The notes: generated by a model from the sequence alone, not told the origin. A DNA stretch of 12,002 nucleotides from an uncultured Phycisphaerales bacterium (GCA_937927975.1 CALEZT010000033.1:1-12002), one strand, 5' to 3'. Shown: positions 1 through 7,065, counted from the first letter of the stretch. Program-made: numbers and translations.

Positions 1-497
1 TGGTCGCGGGTCGCCTTCAAAATTTCAGATTTTGCAGGTGCGCCGAAAGGACACGCATCAGCGGCAAAACGGCGACGGCCGTGGTGCGCTTCTGGGGTGG
101 CGAACACGAGACGTGGGACTGGACGCGACGTGCAGGGGACAGATGCAAGGGTAGAAGGAATCAGGGCCGCCGCATGGACCGGTGGTGCGCCAAAGAGGGC
201 ATCGTGGTCTCACGTATTCCGGGGTATTTCAGGGTCTTCCGGGCGGAATGAGCTGAATCTGGAAAGTGGAGCCAGCGGTAGAGTCAGTAGCGATTACCCA
301 TACCCATGGGTTAGGCGTTTTACGGGGAGGCAGTGGATGGGGCTCGATCAGAAACCGTGCCAACTCAGTCGCATATACCTTTGTCCATTCCCCTGAACCA
401 TGCCAGACAAGTGTGTCGGACGTGATGGTTCCATTAATGACAAGTCCCTTCGCATACTCAGTGGAAACGGGCCCCTTTCGTTCTCCCTTATGCTCAT
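1..497. other. Left-edge region without a recognisable gene
   Basis: Frame 1 stays open from the left edge to 396, but its translation is rich in Arg, Gly and Ser with no familiar motif, and I see no convincing ribosome binding site. It may be chance openness in GC-rich DNA, or the end of a gene that starts outside the window. The only structure I can support here is the dispersed repeat copy at about 215-273. Judged as degenerate accessory DNA; no function assigned. Confidence 0.35.
215..273 (+). repeat. Dispersed repeat, copy A (TATTTCAGGG-TTCCGG type)
   Basis: The core reads TATTTCAGGGTCTTCCGG at 225-242, preceded by ATTCCGGGG and followed by a GCGG and, further on, AATCTGGAAA with GGAG close behind. 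Copy B near 2305-2397 has the same core and the same AATCTGGAAA plus GGAG tail, and both are preceded at some distance by ATGGACC. The shared flanks show more than a chance 18-mer. Function unknown. Candidates are a recombination site, the end of a mobile element, or a short palindromic-type dispersed repeat. Confidence 0.5.
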
Positions 498-701
498 ACC
501 GGATTCAGCACTTCGCGAAAACTTGCCGGGGGCCTCGCCGATATGACGGAGTGCAGGAGGAGACAACCTAACGAAAGCGGAAGGGACAGCACTATCGGCA
601 TCGCCGATCCGGGGAGAAATCGTCTGTCCCCGCGCCGTGGATGGCAGTCTTCTGCCGATCCACTGTCGTTTGCCGGCCCCGTGAGCATTTTGCGCTTGAA
701 T
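498..701 (-). repeat. Diverged inverted repeat, left arm
   Basis: The reverse complement of this stretch aligns with 1483-1687. Over 541-640 (reversed) against 1544-1643 I counted 67 identical bases of 100 without a gap. The best part is about 74% (44 of 60). The match ends in a shared GAATCCGGT block and needs one single-base gap in the outer part. Translated in the corresponding frame, both arms give similar peptides, with PSAFV and HIG shared, which suggests a once-coding or selected sequence. The pair brackets the AT-rich gene at 771-1076. Confidence 0.6.
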
Positions 702-770
702 GCCCCGAGGAAACGGCAGTGTGTTCACCAAGTAGAAGGCCACGATGCTGCCGCATGAAGACCATATGGG

Positions 771-1076
771 TTATCTCTGATCCGTTTGTACCAATCTGTC
801 TAACATCTTCTGATACAGATAGTATTTTCTCCATACCTCTTCATACCTATCTGCTACCAAAGAAAGTATTTCTCTTGAGTCTATTTGCCCCGGAGCTACT
901 TCTGGCAAATAAGTGCTTTCTAACGGGTCTGTATTATTAGGAGATATAGCTTTTGCTTCTAATCCAATCTGAATATTCAAACCTCTTCTAGCTGCTTCTC
1001 GCATACCTTCTCTTAGCAAGAACTTGTGATACTTCCTTATCAGGTATTTCAGATGCATTCTTTTGTAGACTCTCAT
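771..1076 (-). CDS. Small AT-rich gene, 101 residues, unknown function
   Basis: I do not recognise this protein. It is highly charged (many Arg, Lys and Glu) with no membrane segment or signal peptide. The first 30 residues are basic (start MRVYKRMHLKYLIRKYHK), and the C-terminal third looks helical and amphipathic (EEVWRKYYLYQKMLDRL). A GAGGT lies about seven bases before the ATG on the minus strand, which supports the start, although the frame stays open upstream. GC in the lines I counted is about 37-42% (25, 24 and 22 of 60), clearly below the rest of the window, so the gene was probably acquired from elsewhere. It sits between the two arms of a diverged inverted repeat. It may be intact, or the remnant of a longer gene. 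Confidence 0.45.
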   Translation of the reverse strand: MRVYKRMHLKYLIRKYHKFLLREGMREAARRGLNIQIGLEAKAISPNNTDPLESTYLPEVAPGQIDSREILSLVADRYEEVWRKYYLYQKMLDRLVQTDQR

Positions 1077-1482
1077 TGTTGTACCTCGACACTGTTCAGT
1101 AGTCTGAGCTACTACTGATTTCCTGACCCAATTCCTAACCCGGACAAGCCGGAACCATAAAGGGTGTTTCTGGGGGCACTGCCGCCAGCCCCCCGGGATT
1201 TATCGCTTTGCAGCTCAAGGCTGGTGAGTGGACGGAGGGCAAGCCGGTCGGCGGAGCAGTCTTACCTGCCCGTGACATCCAAGAGTTGGCCGTAACGCAC
1301 ATTGTCATAAACCCCTGTCAATTCAGGTAGTTACAAATCTCGGAGAGAAAATCGTGCGCGCCGTACGCAGGATCTTCCCTCTAAGTGACTAATTCTCTAT
1401 GCACCGACATTTCCCATACGACCTTTGCCCGGCAAGAATGACGACGTTCTGATCTACCCATATACCACCCTTGCTCTTGAGA
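1077..1482. other. Region without an intact gene; possible decayed coding fragment
   Basis: Frame 2 is open from 1139 to a TAG at 1328-1330 without an ATG or GTG. Its translation contains GFIALQLKAGEW and AVLPARDIQELAVTHIVI, which look protein-like; the first piece resembles the end of some DUF1080-type sugar-binding folds, a weak similarity from memory only. A GC-rich hairpin (GGGGGC at 1172-1177, GCCCCC at 1188-1193) lies inside it, without a T run that would make it a convincing terminator. No functional gene is claimed. Confidence 0.3.
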
Positions 1483-1687
1483 ATGCAAGTTCCGAATGCC
1501 CGATTGGCCGACAATCAACCGGTAGTAGTAACAAAACCGGCATTCAGAGTACCCGATCAGGCGGTTTGTCCGCGGATGGGTCGTAGTCCCAGTGGCGCCC
1601 CTTCCGCCTTCGTTGGATTGTCTGCTCCTGCCCCCGGTCATATTGGTACAGCCCTCGACGAGATGGCGGCAAACCGTCGAATCCGGT
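1483..1687 (+). repeat. Diverged inverted repeat, right arm
   Basis: This is the partner of the left arm at 498-701, in opposite orientation. The most conserved stretch is 1594-1643 (around CCTTCCGCCTTCGTT and GTCATAT). The shared block GAATCCGGT at 1679-1687 forms the inner edge of the match. IS1380-type similarity on the minus strand stops at the same place (about 1679), so this repeat marks the breakpoint that truncated the transposase. Confidence 0.6.
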
Positions 1688-2105
1688 CCACCCATTGACC
1701 GGACATGGCCATAAGCGCATCGAGGTTGTCCGGGTGGCACAGCACGTCGGTGTCAAAACGGGCCACTTGGCTGGTCGAGGCCGCATCCCGGTCTGCAGCA
1801 CGGCCTCCAACAACGTAACGCATGACCGGATCGACCCTCAGCCGCTCGGTGTCGTTGACATCCTCATATCCTGCCAAGCGGCTGTAGATGGACTGACGTA
1901 ACAATGCAATCATCGAATGACAGATATGGCTGCCAGTGCGGACGTCGAATAGTTCCGCGGCTCCCGACTCGGTCAGTTGAGCCACCTCATCGAGGTCACG
2001 AAAGGGGAAGAGGCCGGTATCCCAACTGACCTTTGCCCCATGGAACTCCAACTTGATGACCGTGTCAAACCCGACTCGCAGGGCCTGTTGACATGTTTCA
2101 CCCAT
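1638..2105 (-). pseudogene. IS1380-family transposase, N-terminal fragment
   Basis: Residues about 13-142 follow the N-terminal pattern of IS1380-type DDE transposases: a first strand motif (FHGAKVSWDTGLFPFRDLDE), a helix block with LLRQSIYSRLAGYEDVND, then ERLRVDPVM and a stretch matching the usual L-x-RFD-type segment, ending in WVDRI. Full-length members are roughly 430-470 residues. Here the reading frame runs 155 residues and the similarity ends near residue 142, before any of the catalytic aspartates, so it cannot be active. An AAAGGGAG ribosome binding site precedes the start at 2105. The break coincides with the edge of the inverted repeat at 1687. Terminal inverted repeats of the IS were not identified. 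Confidence 0.75.
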
Positions 2106-2304
2106 AGGGGGCTCCCTTTATCCATGAATCGAGTATGAGAACCGGCCCTATTCTACAGGCTGAACGACCAGCGCGCTACGTAAAACTGAACGGATCATCT
2201 GGGAAATCCGGGGTCAGATCAGGGAGATGGCGGTTCGAGACAGAAGAAGAATAGGGCATGAAAGAGGCTGGTGAATGGACCAGGGACTGTGACTTGGTGC
2301 CTGG

Positions 2305-2397
2305 GGTGTTCCGGGGTCTTCCGGGTTCTCCGCAGGTATTTCAGGGTTTTCCGGCGCGGCATGATACAGACCAGAGCCTTGAAAATCTGGAAAAGGA
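2305..2397 (+). repeat. Dispersed repeat, copy B
   Basis: GTTCCGGGGTCTTCCGGG at 2308-2325 is followed by the core TATTTCAGGGTTTTCCGG at 2337-2354, then GCGGCATGA and, at about 2381-2397, AAAATCTGGAAAAGGAG. Compared with copy A, the unit has an extra TTCCGG-type block in front and a longer gap before the AATCTGGAAA tail. Same orientation as copies A and C. Confidence 0.5.
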
Positions 2398-2484
2398 GAT
2401 ATGAAGGGTGGGGGCAAGAGGATAGAAGCGTGGGAAGGGGACACGTTGGGATGGCTCTGGCTACAGAGAACAGCGCTTTGTTGC

Positions 2485-2520
2485 GGGCTATTTCAGGGTA
2501 TTCCGGGTTATGCAGGCCGG
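2485..2520 (+). repeat. Dispersed repeat, copy C
   Basis: The core TATTTCAGGGTATTCCGG lies at 2489-2506, followed by GTTATGCAGGCCGG. Only the core and the bases next to it are shared with copies A and B; the AATCTGGAAA tail is absent. It lies about 235 bases before the recombinase gene. Confidence 0.45.
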
Positions 2521-2740
2521 AACAGGCCAAAGTGGCAAGGTCGTGGAGATTCTGAAAGCATGCAGGCCTGTCATTTCCTACGTCAGCTTCGTGTGAGATG
2601 AGCTTCTGTGCGGTCATGAAAGGCATGATGCTCCTGGTTCTCCCTGAACCTTCATCTTCTATCAAGACGTTGAAGTATTTAAGCTTTGCGGTGCCCGTTA
2701 TATCCACACTGTCTTCCTGCGGCGCAGGGTTTATAAAGCC

Positions 2741-3505
2741 ATGCGATTTCACATTTACATGGAACCATTACAGCCCGCTGAACCCACCTCCATGAGGCCA
2801 AACACATACAGGAAGCCACGGCGGCCCAAGCGATACCAGCATTTCGGCGAAGTCATCCGGTATCTGACCCTCGATGAGCTCCAGCAGCTCTTCGACAGCA
2901 TGGACAGTTACACTCACAAGCTGATGTTTGAGGTGATCTATGAGCTGGGCTGCCGTGTGGGCGAGTTCGTGAAGATGCAGGTCAGGCACATCAGTTTCAG
3001 CCGCAGCACGGTCTTCATCCCGGCCGAGAACACCAAGACCAAGACCGCGAGAACGAGCTCCCTGCCCCAGGGACTGACCAACGAGCTCAAGAGCATGCTC
3101 CGGCAACAGGGGATCATGGGCAAGCGTGACGACCGGATCGTGAAGCCTGACGCGTACGTATTTCACCCCGGAAGACGCTGGAATACCCCGTATACCGAGA
3201 ACCGAATCCGGCAAATATTCCAGCACTATGTCACGAAGGCAGGCTTACAGCAAGTCTATGGCAAAGACAGCCGTGGCAAGAGCCTGAAAACCTTCACGGT
3301 GCATTCACTTCGTCATTCACACATAATGCACTACGTGGTGGACCGGGGCCTGCCGCTACCAATCGTGCAGAAGCAGGTGGGGCACCGCAGCTTCAAGACC
3401 ACGTCCGTGTATCTGTCGGCCTCGACCGAGAAGATGGCCCAGGCGTACAGCGAGGCGCGCAAGACCACCGATCCGGCGCGGCAGCCGGCTGGCTACACCA
3501 GCTGA
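2741..3505 (+). CDS. Tyrosine recombinase / integrase, catalytic domain only
   Basis: This site-specific recombinase cuts and rejoins DNA through a covalent 3'-phosphotyrosine. All expected active-site residues are present: R72 in GCRVGE, a Lys in the beta-hairpin (K99 or K101 in NTKTKTAR), H188 and R191 in HSLRH, H215 in VGHRS, and Y224 in SVYL. Box I begins at about residue 41 (YLTLDELQQL). With 254 residues it lacks the roughly 90-110 residue N-terminal core-binding domain of XerC, XerD and phage integrases. ATGs at 2741, 2759 and 2792 are all possible starts, none with a strong ribosome binding site; the last gives 237 residues and still keeps the whole fold. Its substrate is unknown. The repeats at about 2305-2520 lie just upstream. 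It is not part of the usual type I-C cas gene set and is separated from it by about 530 bases. Confidence 0.85.
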   Translation: MRFHIYMEPLQPAEPTSMRPNTYRKPRRPKRYQHFGEVIRYLTLDELQQLFDSMDSYTHKLMFEVIYELGCRVGEFVKMQVRHISFSRSTVFIPAENTKTKTARTSSLPQGLTNELKSMLRQQGIMGKRDDRIVKPDAYVFHPGRRWNTPYTENRIRQIFQHYVTKAGLQQVYGKDSRGKSLKTFTVHSLRHSHIMHYVVDRGLPLPIVQKQVGHRSFKTTSVYLSASTEKMAQAYSEARKTTDPARQPAGYTS

Positions 3506-3816
3506 TTCTGCAACCCTCACTTTTCCGTCATTCTGAATCATGTTCTCCAGGGTCCAGATTGTTGAATTGGGCACAAATGTGAAGAATACGGACAAATAGT
3601 CTCCGGTGCTATGCGTAGCAATGCTCGAAAAGGAGGCCAAGTCGTCAAACGTGAAAAAATATGCAGAATCGGGCCCGAATACACTCTGACAGGGCATTCT
3701 GTTGGGTGCCCACGTAGCCAGAAGTCTACTGGGAGGGGCATCTACTCACTTCTGCCGGTGCCTGATGTGTGTCAGGGGTCCTCATGGCTGGTTGTGGAGG
3801 GGGGGCTGGTGGGGCC

Positions 3817-3857
3817 GCCGGCAGGAGGGAATCGGATTGTGCGTTCCGATAGCCGGC
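3817..3857. repeat. Nested inverted repeat (hairpin)
   Basis: An outer GCCGGC (3817-3822) pairs with GCCGGC (3852-3857), and an inner ATCGGA (3831-3836) pairs with TCCGAT (3845-3850) around an eight-base loop. The left side has an eight-base bulge (AGGAGGGA) and the right side a single A. It lies about 100 bases before the predicted cas promoter. It could be a regulator or recombinase site, an RNA structure, or chance. It has no T run, so it is not a typical terminator. Confidence 0.35.
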
Positions 3858-3952
3858 GACATTCACTGCTTGGCAGGGCGAGATTCTGGTGACGAGGCCG
3901 TTCTTTGCCTTGTCTACTGCATCTGCTGGAGCCTGTTTTGTGCAGATTTTCC

Positions 3953-3980
3953 TTGTCACGCCAGCCAAATCCCCTAAGAT
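3953..3980 (+). promoter_or_regulatory. Candidate promoter of the cas operon
   Basis: A TTGTCA (-35, 3953-3958) and a TAAGAT (-10, 3975-3980) are separated by 16 bases, matching the sigma-70 consensus at five and four of six positions. Transcription would start near 3987, giving a leader of about 125 bases before cas3 that includes the small frame at 4033. It is the best match I see in the gap before cas3, judged by eye. Confidence 0.4.
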
Positions 3981-4032
3981 GTGGTGGAGTATCGGAAGTG
4001 TTGGAAGCCTTTGTCGTGAGGGAAAGGTCACG

Positions 4033-4116
4033 ATGTCAGAGACATCAGCAATCGCGTTGGATGCCCAGAAGATCCGCCCAGTGCCGGCGAGCCCCGGGAA
4101 AGGGTCTGAACCATGA
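4033..4116 (+). CDS. Small leader frame overlapping cas3 (27 codons)
   Basis: The frame starts with ATG at 4033, after GAGGGA about nine bases upstream, and encodes a 27-residue peptide beginning MSETSAIALD and ending PGKGSEP. Its TGA stop shares bases with the cas3 ATG (ATGA at 4113-4116), the arrangement used for translational coupling throughout this operon. No strong ribosome binding site of its own lies just before cas3 (only GGGAAAGGG at about 4096-4104), so coupling is plausible. The peptide matches nothing I know and has no domain. A GTG at 3889 would extend it to 75 residues, but that version looks less natural. It may be a regulatory upstream frame, a real small protein, or chance. 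Confidence 0.35.
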   Translation: MSETSAIALDAQKIRPVPASPGKGSEP

Positions 4117-6317
4117 GCGAGAATGAGTTCTATGCACACAGCCTGCCGGGCAAGCCGGAATCAGAATGGCAGCGGCTGGATATTCATCTCAATGCCGTTG
4201 CTGCCCTTGCCTCAAGATTCGCTCAGGCATTCTATTCATCGGACTGGGCATGGAACGCGGGATCACTTCATGATTTTGGCAAAGCAGCCGCTGAATTTCG
4301 AGCATATCTGCGCCGCGAAAACCACATTGATGATGAAGCCTATGATGGAACAGGATTGGGGAGAGTTAATCACTCCAGCGCTGGTGCGGCCCTCGCCGAG
4401 GAATGGCACAACCAGGGCGGTCACCCCTTTGGCCGCATTCTGAGCTATCTCATTGCCGGCCATCATGCCGGACTACCTGACTACCACACCTGCGATGGCG
4501 GCATGGGCGCTCTACAGAAGCGTTTGGAGGAAGGCAAGGCGGATCTGGAACGTATTCGCACGGTCGCAGCCGAACTGATACCCGCACAACACCCCCTATC
4601 CAAGTTGCCTGTCTTCGTGAAGAAAGAGAACTTTCACTTCTGGGTACGCATGCTCTACTCTTGCCTGGTTGATGCCGACTTTCTCGACACCGAAGCCTTC
4701 ATGGAGCCGGAACGAGTACGGTATCGAGCAGGAAGTTGTGACTTGGCCGAATTGAAGATCGCACTGGATCGTTACATGGCGGACATGACGGCCCGCTGCG
4801 ACGACACAGCAGTCAATAGGGCACGACATGAAATCCTAAGCGCCTGCCGCACCGCCGCGCCGCAGCCCCCTGGGCTTTTCACCCTCACCGTTCCCACCGG
4901 CGGCGGCAAGACCCTCTCTGCCATGACGTTTGCTCTCGATCATGCGATTCGGCATGGCAGACATCGGGTGATCTATGTCATTCCGTACACGAGCATCATC
5001 GAGCAAACGGCAGCCACTCTGGCGAGGATCTTCGGCCCCGAGAGTGTGGTGGAACATCACAGCAATCTCGATCCCGAGAAAGAAACCCTGCGCACACGAA
5101 TAGCTTCCGAGAATTGGGATGCACCCGTCATTGTCACGACCAACGTTCAGTTCTTTGAATCACTCTTTGCCGCCCGGTCCAGCCGATGCCGTAAGCTGCA
5201 TAATGTGGTCGATAGTGTGGTCATCCTGGACGAAGCACAGCTCGTGCCGCCAAGCAAGCTTACCCCCTGTGTGGCCGCTATCAATGAACTGACTCGCCAT
5301 TATGGTGTGACAGTGGTCCTTTCCACGGCTACGCAGCCCGCATTGCCTAGCCTGGATTCGCCGCACGAGATCATCCCAGAGGGACTCACCCTGTACGAGC
5401 GATTGCGGCGAACGGATATCATCATCCCGAAAACCCTGGAGAATCGTATGTCCTGGGAAGACCTGTCTGTGCGTTTGCAGGAACACGATCAGGTTCTCTG
5501 TATTGTCAACACCCGTCGAGACTGCTACGACCTGTTTCATCTCATGCCCGAAGGAACGATCCACCTGTCGGCCCTCATGTGCGGCGAACATCGTTCCCAC
5601 ATCATCAAGACCATCAAGGATCGCTTGGCGAACAAAGAGGCCATCAGGGTCATCAGCACGCAACTGGTGGAGGCTGGCGTCGATATCGATTTCCCCGTGG
5701 TCTATCGTGCTTTGGCGGGGCTGGATTCCATCGCCCAAGCCGCAGGCCGATGCAATCGTGAGGGGAAGCTGGAGCAGAAAGGCCAAGTCGTGGTCTTTGT
5801 CCCGCCCAAGTCCGTACCAAGAGGGCTGTTGCATAAGGGAGAATGCACCACCAGAGAACTGCACTCGCTGCCCGGATTTGATGCACAGACGCCGGGGTCT
5901 TTCACACGCTATTTCGATCTATTCTATTCCAAGGTCAATGACACCGGTGAGGGGTTCCTCACACGTTTGACTCCTTCTGATCCCAGGACTCTGGATGTCG
6001 CGTTTCGCTCGGTTGGAGACGAGTTCCGCCTGATCGACGACGAGGCCCAGCGACCGGTATTCGTCCGCTACCGCAAAGGGGAAGCATTGATCCGCGAGTT
6101 GCAGCGCACTGGGCCAGATCGAAGCCTGATGCGCAGGCTACAGCGTTACACGGTCACTCTTCCTACACGACTGGCTGACAGAATGCGGAATGATGGGCTA
6201 TTGGAGGAGGTGTGGCCGGGATTCCTCGCTCAGTGTCATCTTAAGACCTACAGTGAATCCATTGGCCTCGACGTGTTTCAAACTGGCTTTCCCATTGAGG
6301 ATTTGACATGTGTATGA
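4113..6317 (+). CDS. cas3: CRISPR-associated nuclease-helicase Cas3 (type I-C)
   Basis: Cas3 is recruited by the crRNA-bound Cascade and unwinds and degrades the target DNA from the non-target strand. The protein has 734 residues, usual for I-C. The N-terminal HD nuclease has HD at 53-54 (SLHDFGK), H87 in NHSSAG, HH at 117-118 (AGHHAG) and acidic residues in DADFLD (187-192). The helicase core follows: Walker A PTGGGKT (261-267), DEAQ (373-376), motif III STAT (404-407), and motifs V and VI in TQLVEAGVDID and QAAGRCNREG (516-551). All motifs are present, so it should be active. The start fits the family, whose members begin with a short segment up to YAHS. It is the first cas gene and lies 34 bases before cas5c. 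Confidence 0.97.
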   Translation: MSENEFYAHSLPGKPESEWQRLDIHLNAVAALASRFAQAFYSSDWAWNAGSLHDFGKAAAEFRAYLRRENHIDDEAYDGTGLGRVNHSSAGAALAEEWHNQGGHPFGRILSYLIAGHHAGLPDYHTCDGGMGALQKRLEEGKADLERIRTVAAELIPAQHPLSKLPVFVKKENFHFWVRMLYSCLVDADFLDTEAFMEPERVRYRAGSCDLAELKIALDRYMADMTARCDDTAVNRARHEILSACRTAAPQPPGLFTLTVPTGGGKTLSAMTFALDHAIRHGRHRVIYVIPYTSIIEQTAATLARIFGPESVVEHHSNLDPEKETLRTRIASENWDAPVIVTTNVQFFESLFAARSSRCRKLHNVVDSVVILDEAQLVPPSKLTPCVAAINELTRHYGVTVVLSTATQPALPSLDSPHEIIPEGLTLYERLRRTDIIIPKTLENRMSWEDLSVRLQEHDQVLCIVNTRRDCYDLFHLMPEGTIHLSALMCGEHRSHIIKTIKDRLANKEAIRVISTQLVEAGVDIDFPVVYRALAGLDSIAQAAGRCNREGKLEQKGQVVVFVPPKSVPRGLLHKGECTTRELHSLPGFDAQTPGSFTRYFDLFYSKVNDTGEGFLTRLTPSDPRTLDVAFRSVGDEFRLIDDEAQRPVFVRYRKGEALIRELQRTGPDRSLMRRLQRYTVTLPTRLADRMRNDGLLEEVWPGFLAQCHLKTYSESIGLDVFQTGFPIEDLTCV

Positions 6318-6351
6318 GGTGCCTGTATGGCACAGAGAAAGGAGGTGCCGC

Positions 6352-7065
6352 ATGAGGGGCTTTTGTCTGGAGGCTAGTGGCCCTTATGCCTGCTTCACTC
6401 GCCCGGAGATGAAAGTCGAACGGGTCAGCTACGACGTGATTACGCCATCCGCCGCCCGCTCGATCTTCGAAGCGATCCTCTGGAAGCCCGCGATTCGCTG
6501 GCGAGTCACGCGTATTGAAGTACTGGCTCCGATCCGCTGGATCTCCATCCGGCGGAACGAGGTCGGCAAAGTGGCTTCGTCGCGTTCGGATGGCATCTTC
6601 ATTGAGGAGGATCGTCAGCAACGGGCGGGTCTGTTTCTGCGAGATGTCAGATACCGCCTACATGGCGAGTTTGATTTCATCCCGCCGGATAAGCGGGCCC
6701 AGGTGTACAACCCTGTGCCGGATTGGCTGCTGGATGCCAATGAGGCCGATGCGCTTCACCGACCAGATATTCGACCCGATGAATCCGAAGCGAAATACGC
6801 AGCCATGTTCCAACGCCGCGCAACGAAGGGTCAGTGCTTCAATCAGCCTTATCTGGGATGCCGTGAATTCTCGTGTGACTTCCGGCTCGTGGACAGAAGC
6901 AGCATGCTTACTCCACCGATTCCAGAGACCCGCAACCTCAATTGGATGCTTTACGACATAGACTTCTCTGAGCCAGGCAACCCTCACCCCACGTGGTTTT
7001 GCCCAGAGATGAAAGAAGGCATAATTACCGTCCCCCACCCAGACAGTGAGGAGGTGCGCAGATGA
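6352..7065 (+). CDS. cas5c: Cas5c (Cas5d), pre-crRNA processing subunit
   Basis: In type I-C, Cas5c replaces Cas6: it cuts the pre-crRNA at the base of the repeat hairpin and stays on the 5' handle. I start it at 6352 because AAAGGAGGT lies six bases upstream and the family begins RGFCLE..GPYACFTRPEMK; the longer frame from 6310 adds 14 unrelated residues. It has 237 residues. The fold signature PSAARSIFEAILWKPAIRW spans 32-50, and the C-terminal part carries YLGCREF. Compared from memory with Bacillus halodurans Cas5c (Y46, K116, H117), this protein has L43, K148 and Y149, so only the lysine is kept. The gene overlaps cas8c by four bases (ATGA). Confidence 0.95.
   Translation: MRGFCLEASGPYACFTRPEMKVERVSYDVITPSAARSIFEAILWKPAIRWRVTRIEVLAPIRWISIRRNEVGKVASSRSDGIFIEEDRQQRAGLFLRDVRYRLHGEFDFIPPDKRAQVYNPVPDWLLDANEADALHRPDIRPDESEAKYAAMFQRRATKGQCFNQPYLGCREFSCDFRLVDRSSMLTPPIPETRNLNWMLYDIDFSEPGNPHPTWFCPEMKEGIITVPHPDSEEVRR

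Larger units (their letters stand above)
2106..2740. other. Region without a convincing gene; repeat-bearing
   Basis: It holds the 5' flank of the transposase fragment (about 2106-2222) and two copies of the TATTTCAGGG-TTCCGG repeat. A minus-strand frame (2219-2752) has a partly protein-like N-terminal half, but it runs through both repeat copies into low-complexity Pro-rich sequence and matches no family I know, so I do not call it. I see no promoter or terminator that I would defend. Confidence 0.35.
3506..4032. other. Intergenic region between recombinase and cas operon
   Basis: I see no convincing gene. Short open frames on both strands lack family signatures and good ribosome binding sites. 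Structures present are a nested inverted repeat at 3817-3857, a G-rich run at 3796-3814, and a sigma-70-like promoter at 3953-3980 that could drive the cas operon. A weak TGATTC/GAATCA inverted repeat (3503-3508 and 3535-3540) follows the recombinase stop but has no T run. Confidence 0.4.

Noticed and set aside
1172..1193. GC-rich hairpin as a transcription terminator
   Set aside because: The stem is only six bases with a ten-base loop, and no T run follows on either strand.
2219..2752. 177-residue minus-strand frame before the recombinase
   Set aside because: Its C-terminal half is the antisense of the repeat copies and is Pro-rich. No family match and no supported start.
3356..3697. Minus-strand frame after the recombinase with a TLENMIQN segment, similar to part of the LENMIQ motif of NtrC-type regulators
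   Set aside because: Only a few residues match, the remaining domain is absent, and the frame runs antisense into the recombinase gene. Probably coincidence.
3506..4112. An additional accessory cas or anti-CRISPR gene upstream of cas3
   Set aside because: The open frames here lack good starts and recognisable domains; only the 27-codon frame at the cas3 border has supporting context.
5160..5864. 234-residue minus-strand frame inside cas3
   Set aside because: It lies opposite the Cas3 helicase motifs and shows no domain; treated as a shadow.
6310..6351. Earlier ATG for cas5c at 6310
   Set aside because: It would add 14 residues not found in the family and would ignore the AAAGGAGGT placed six bases before 6352.
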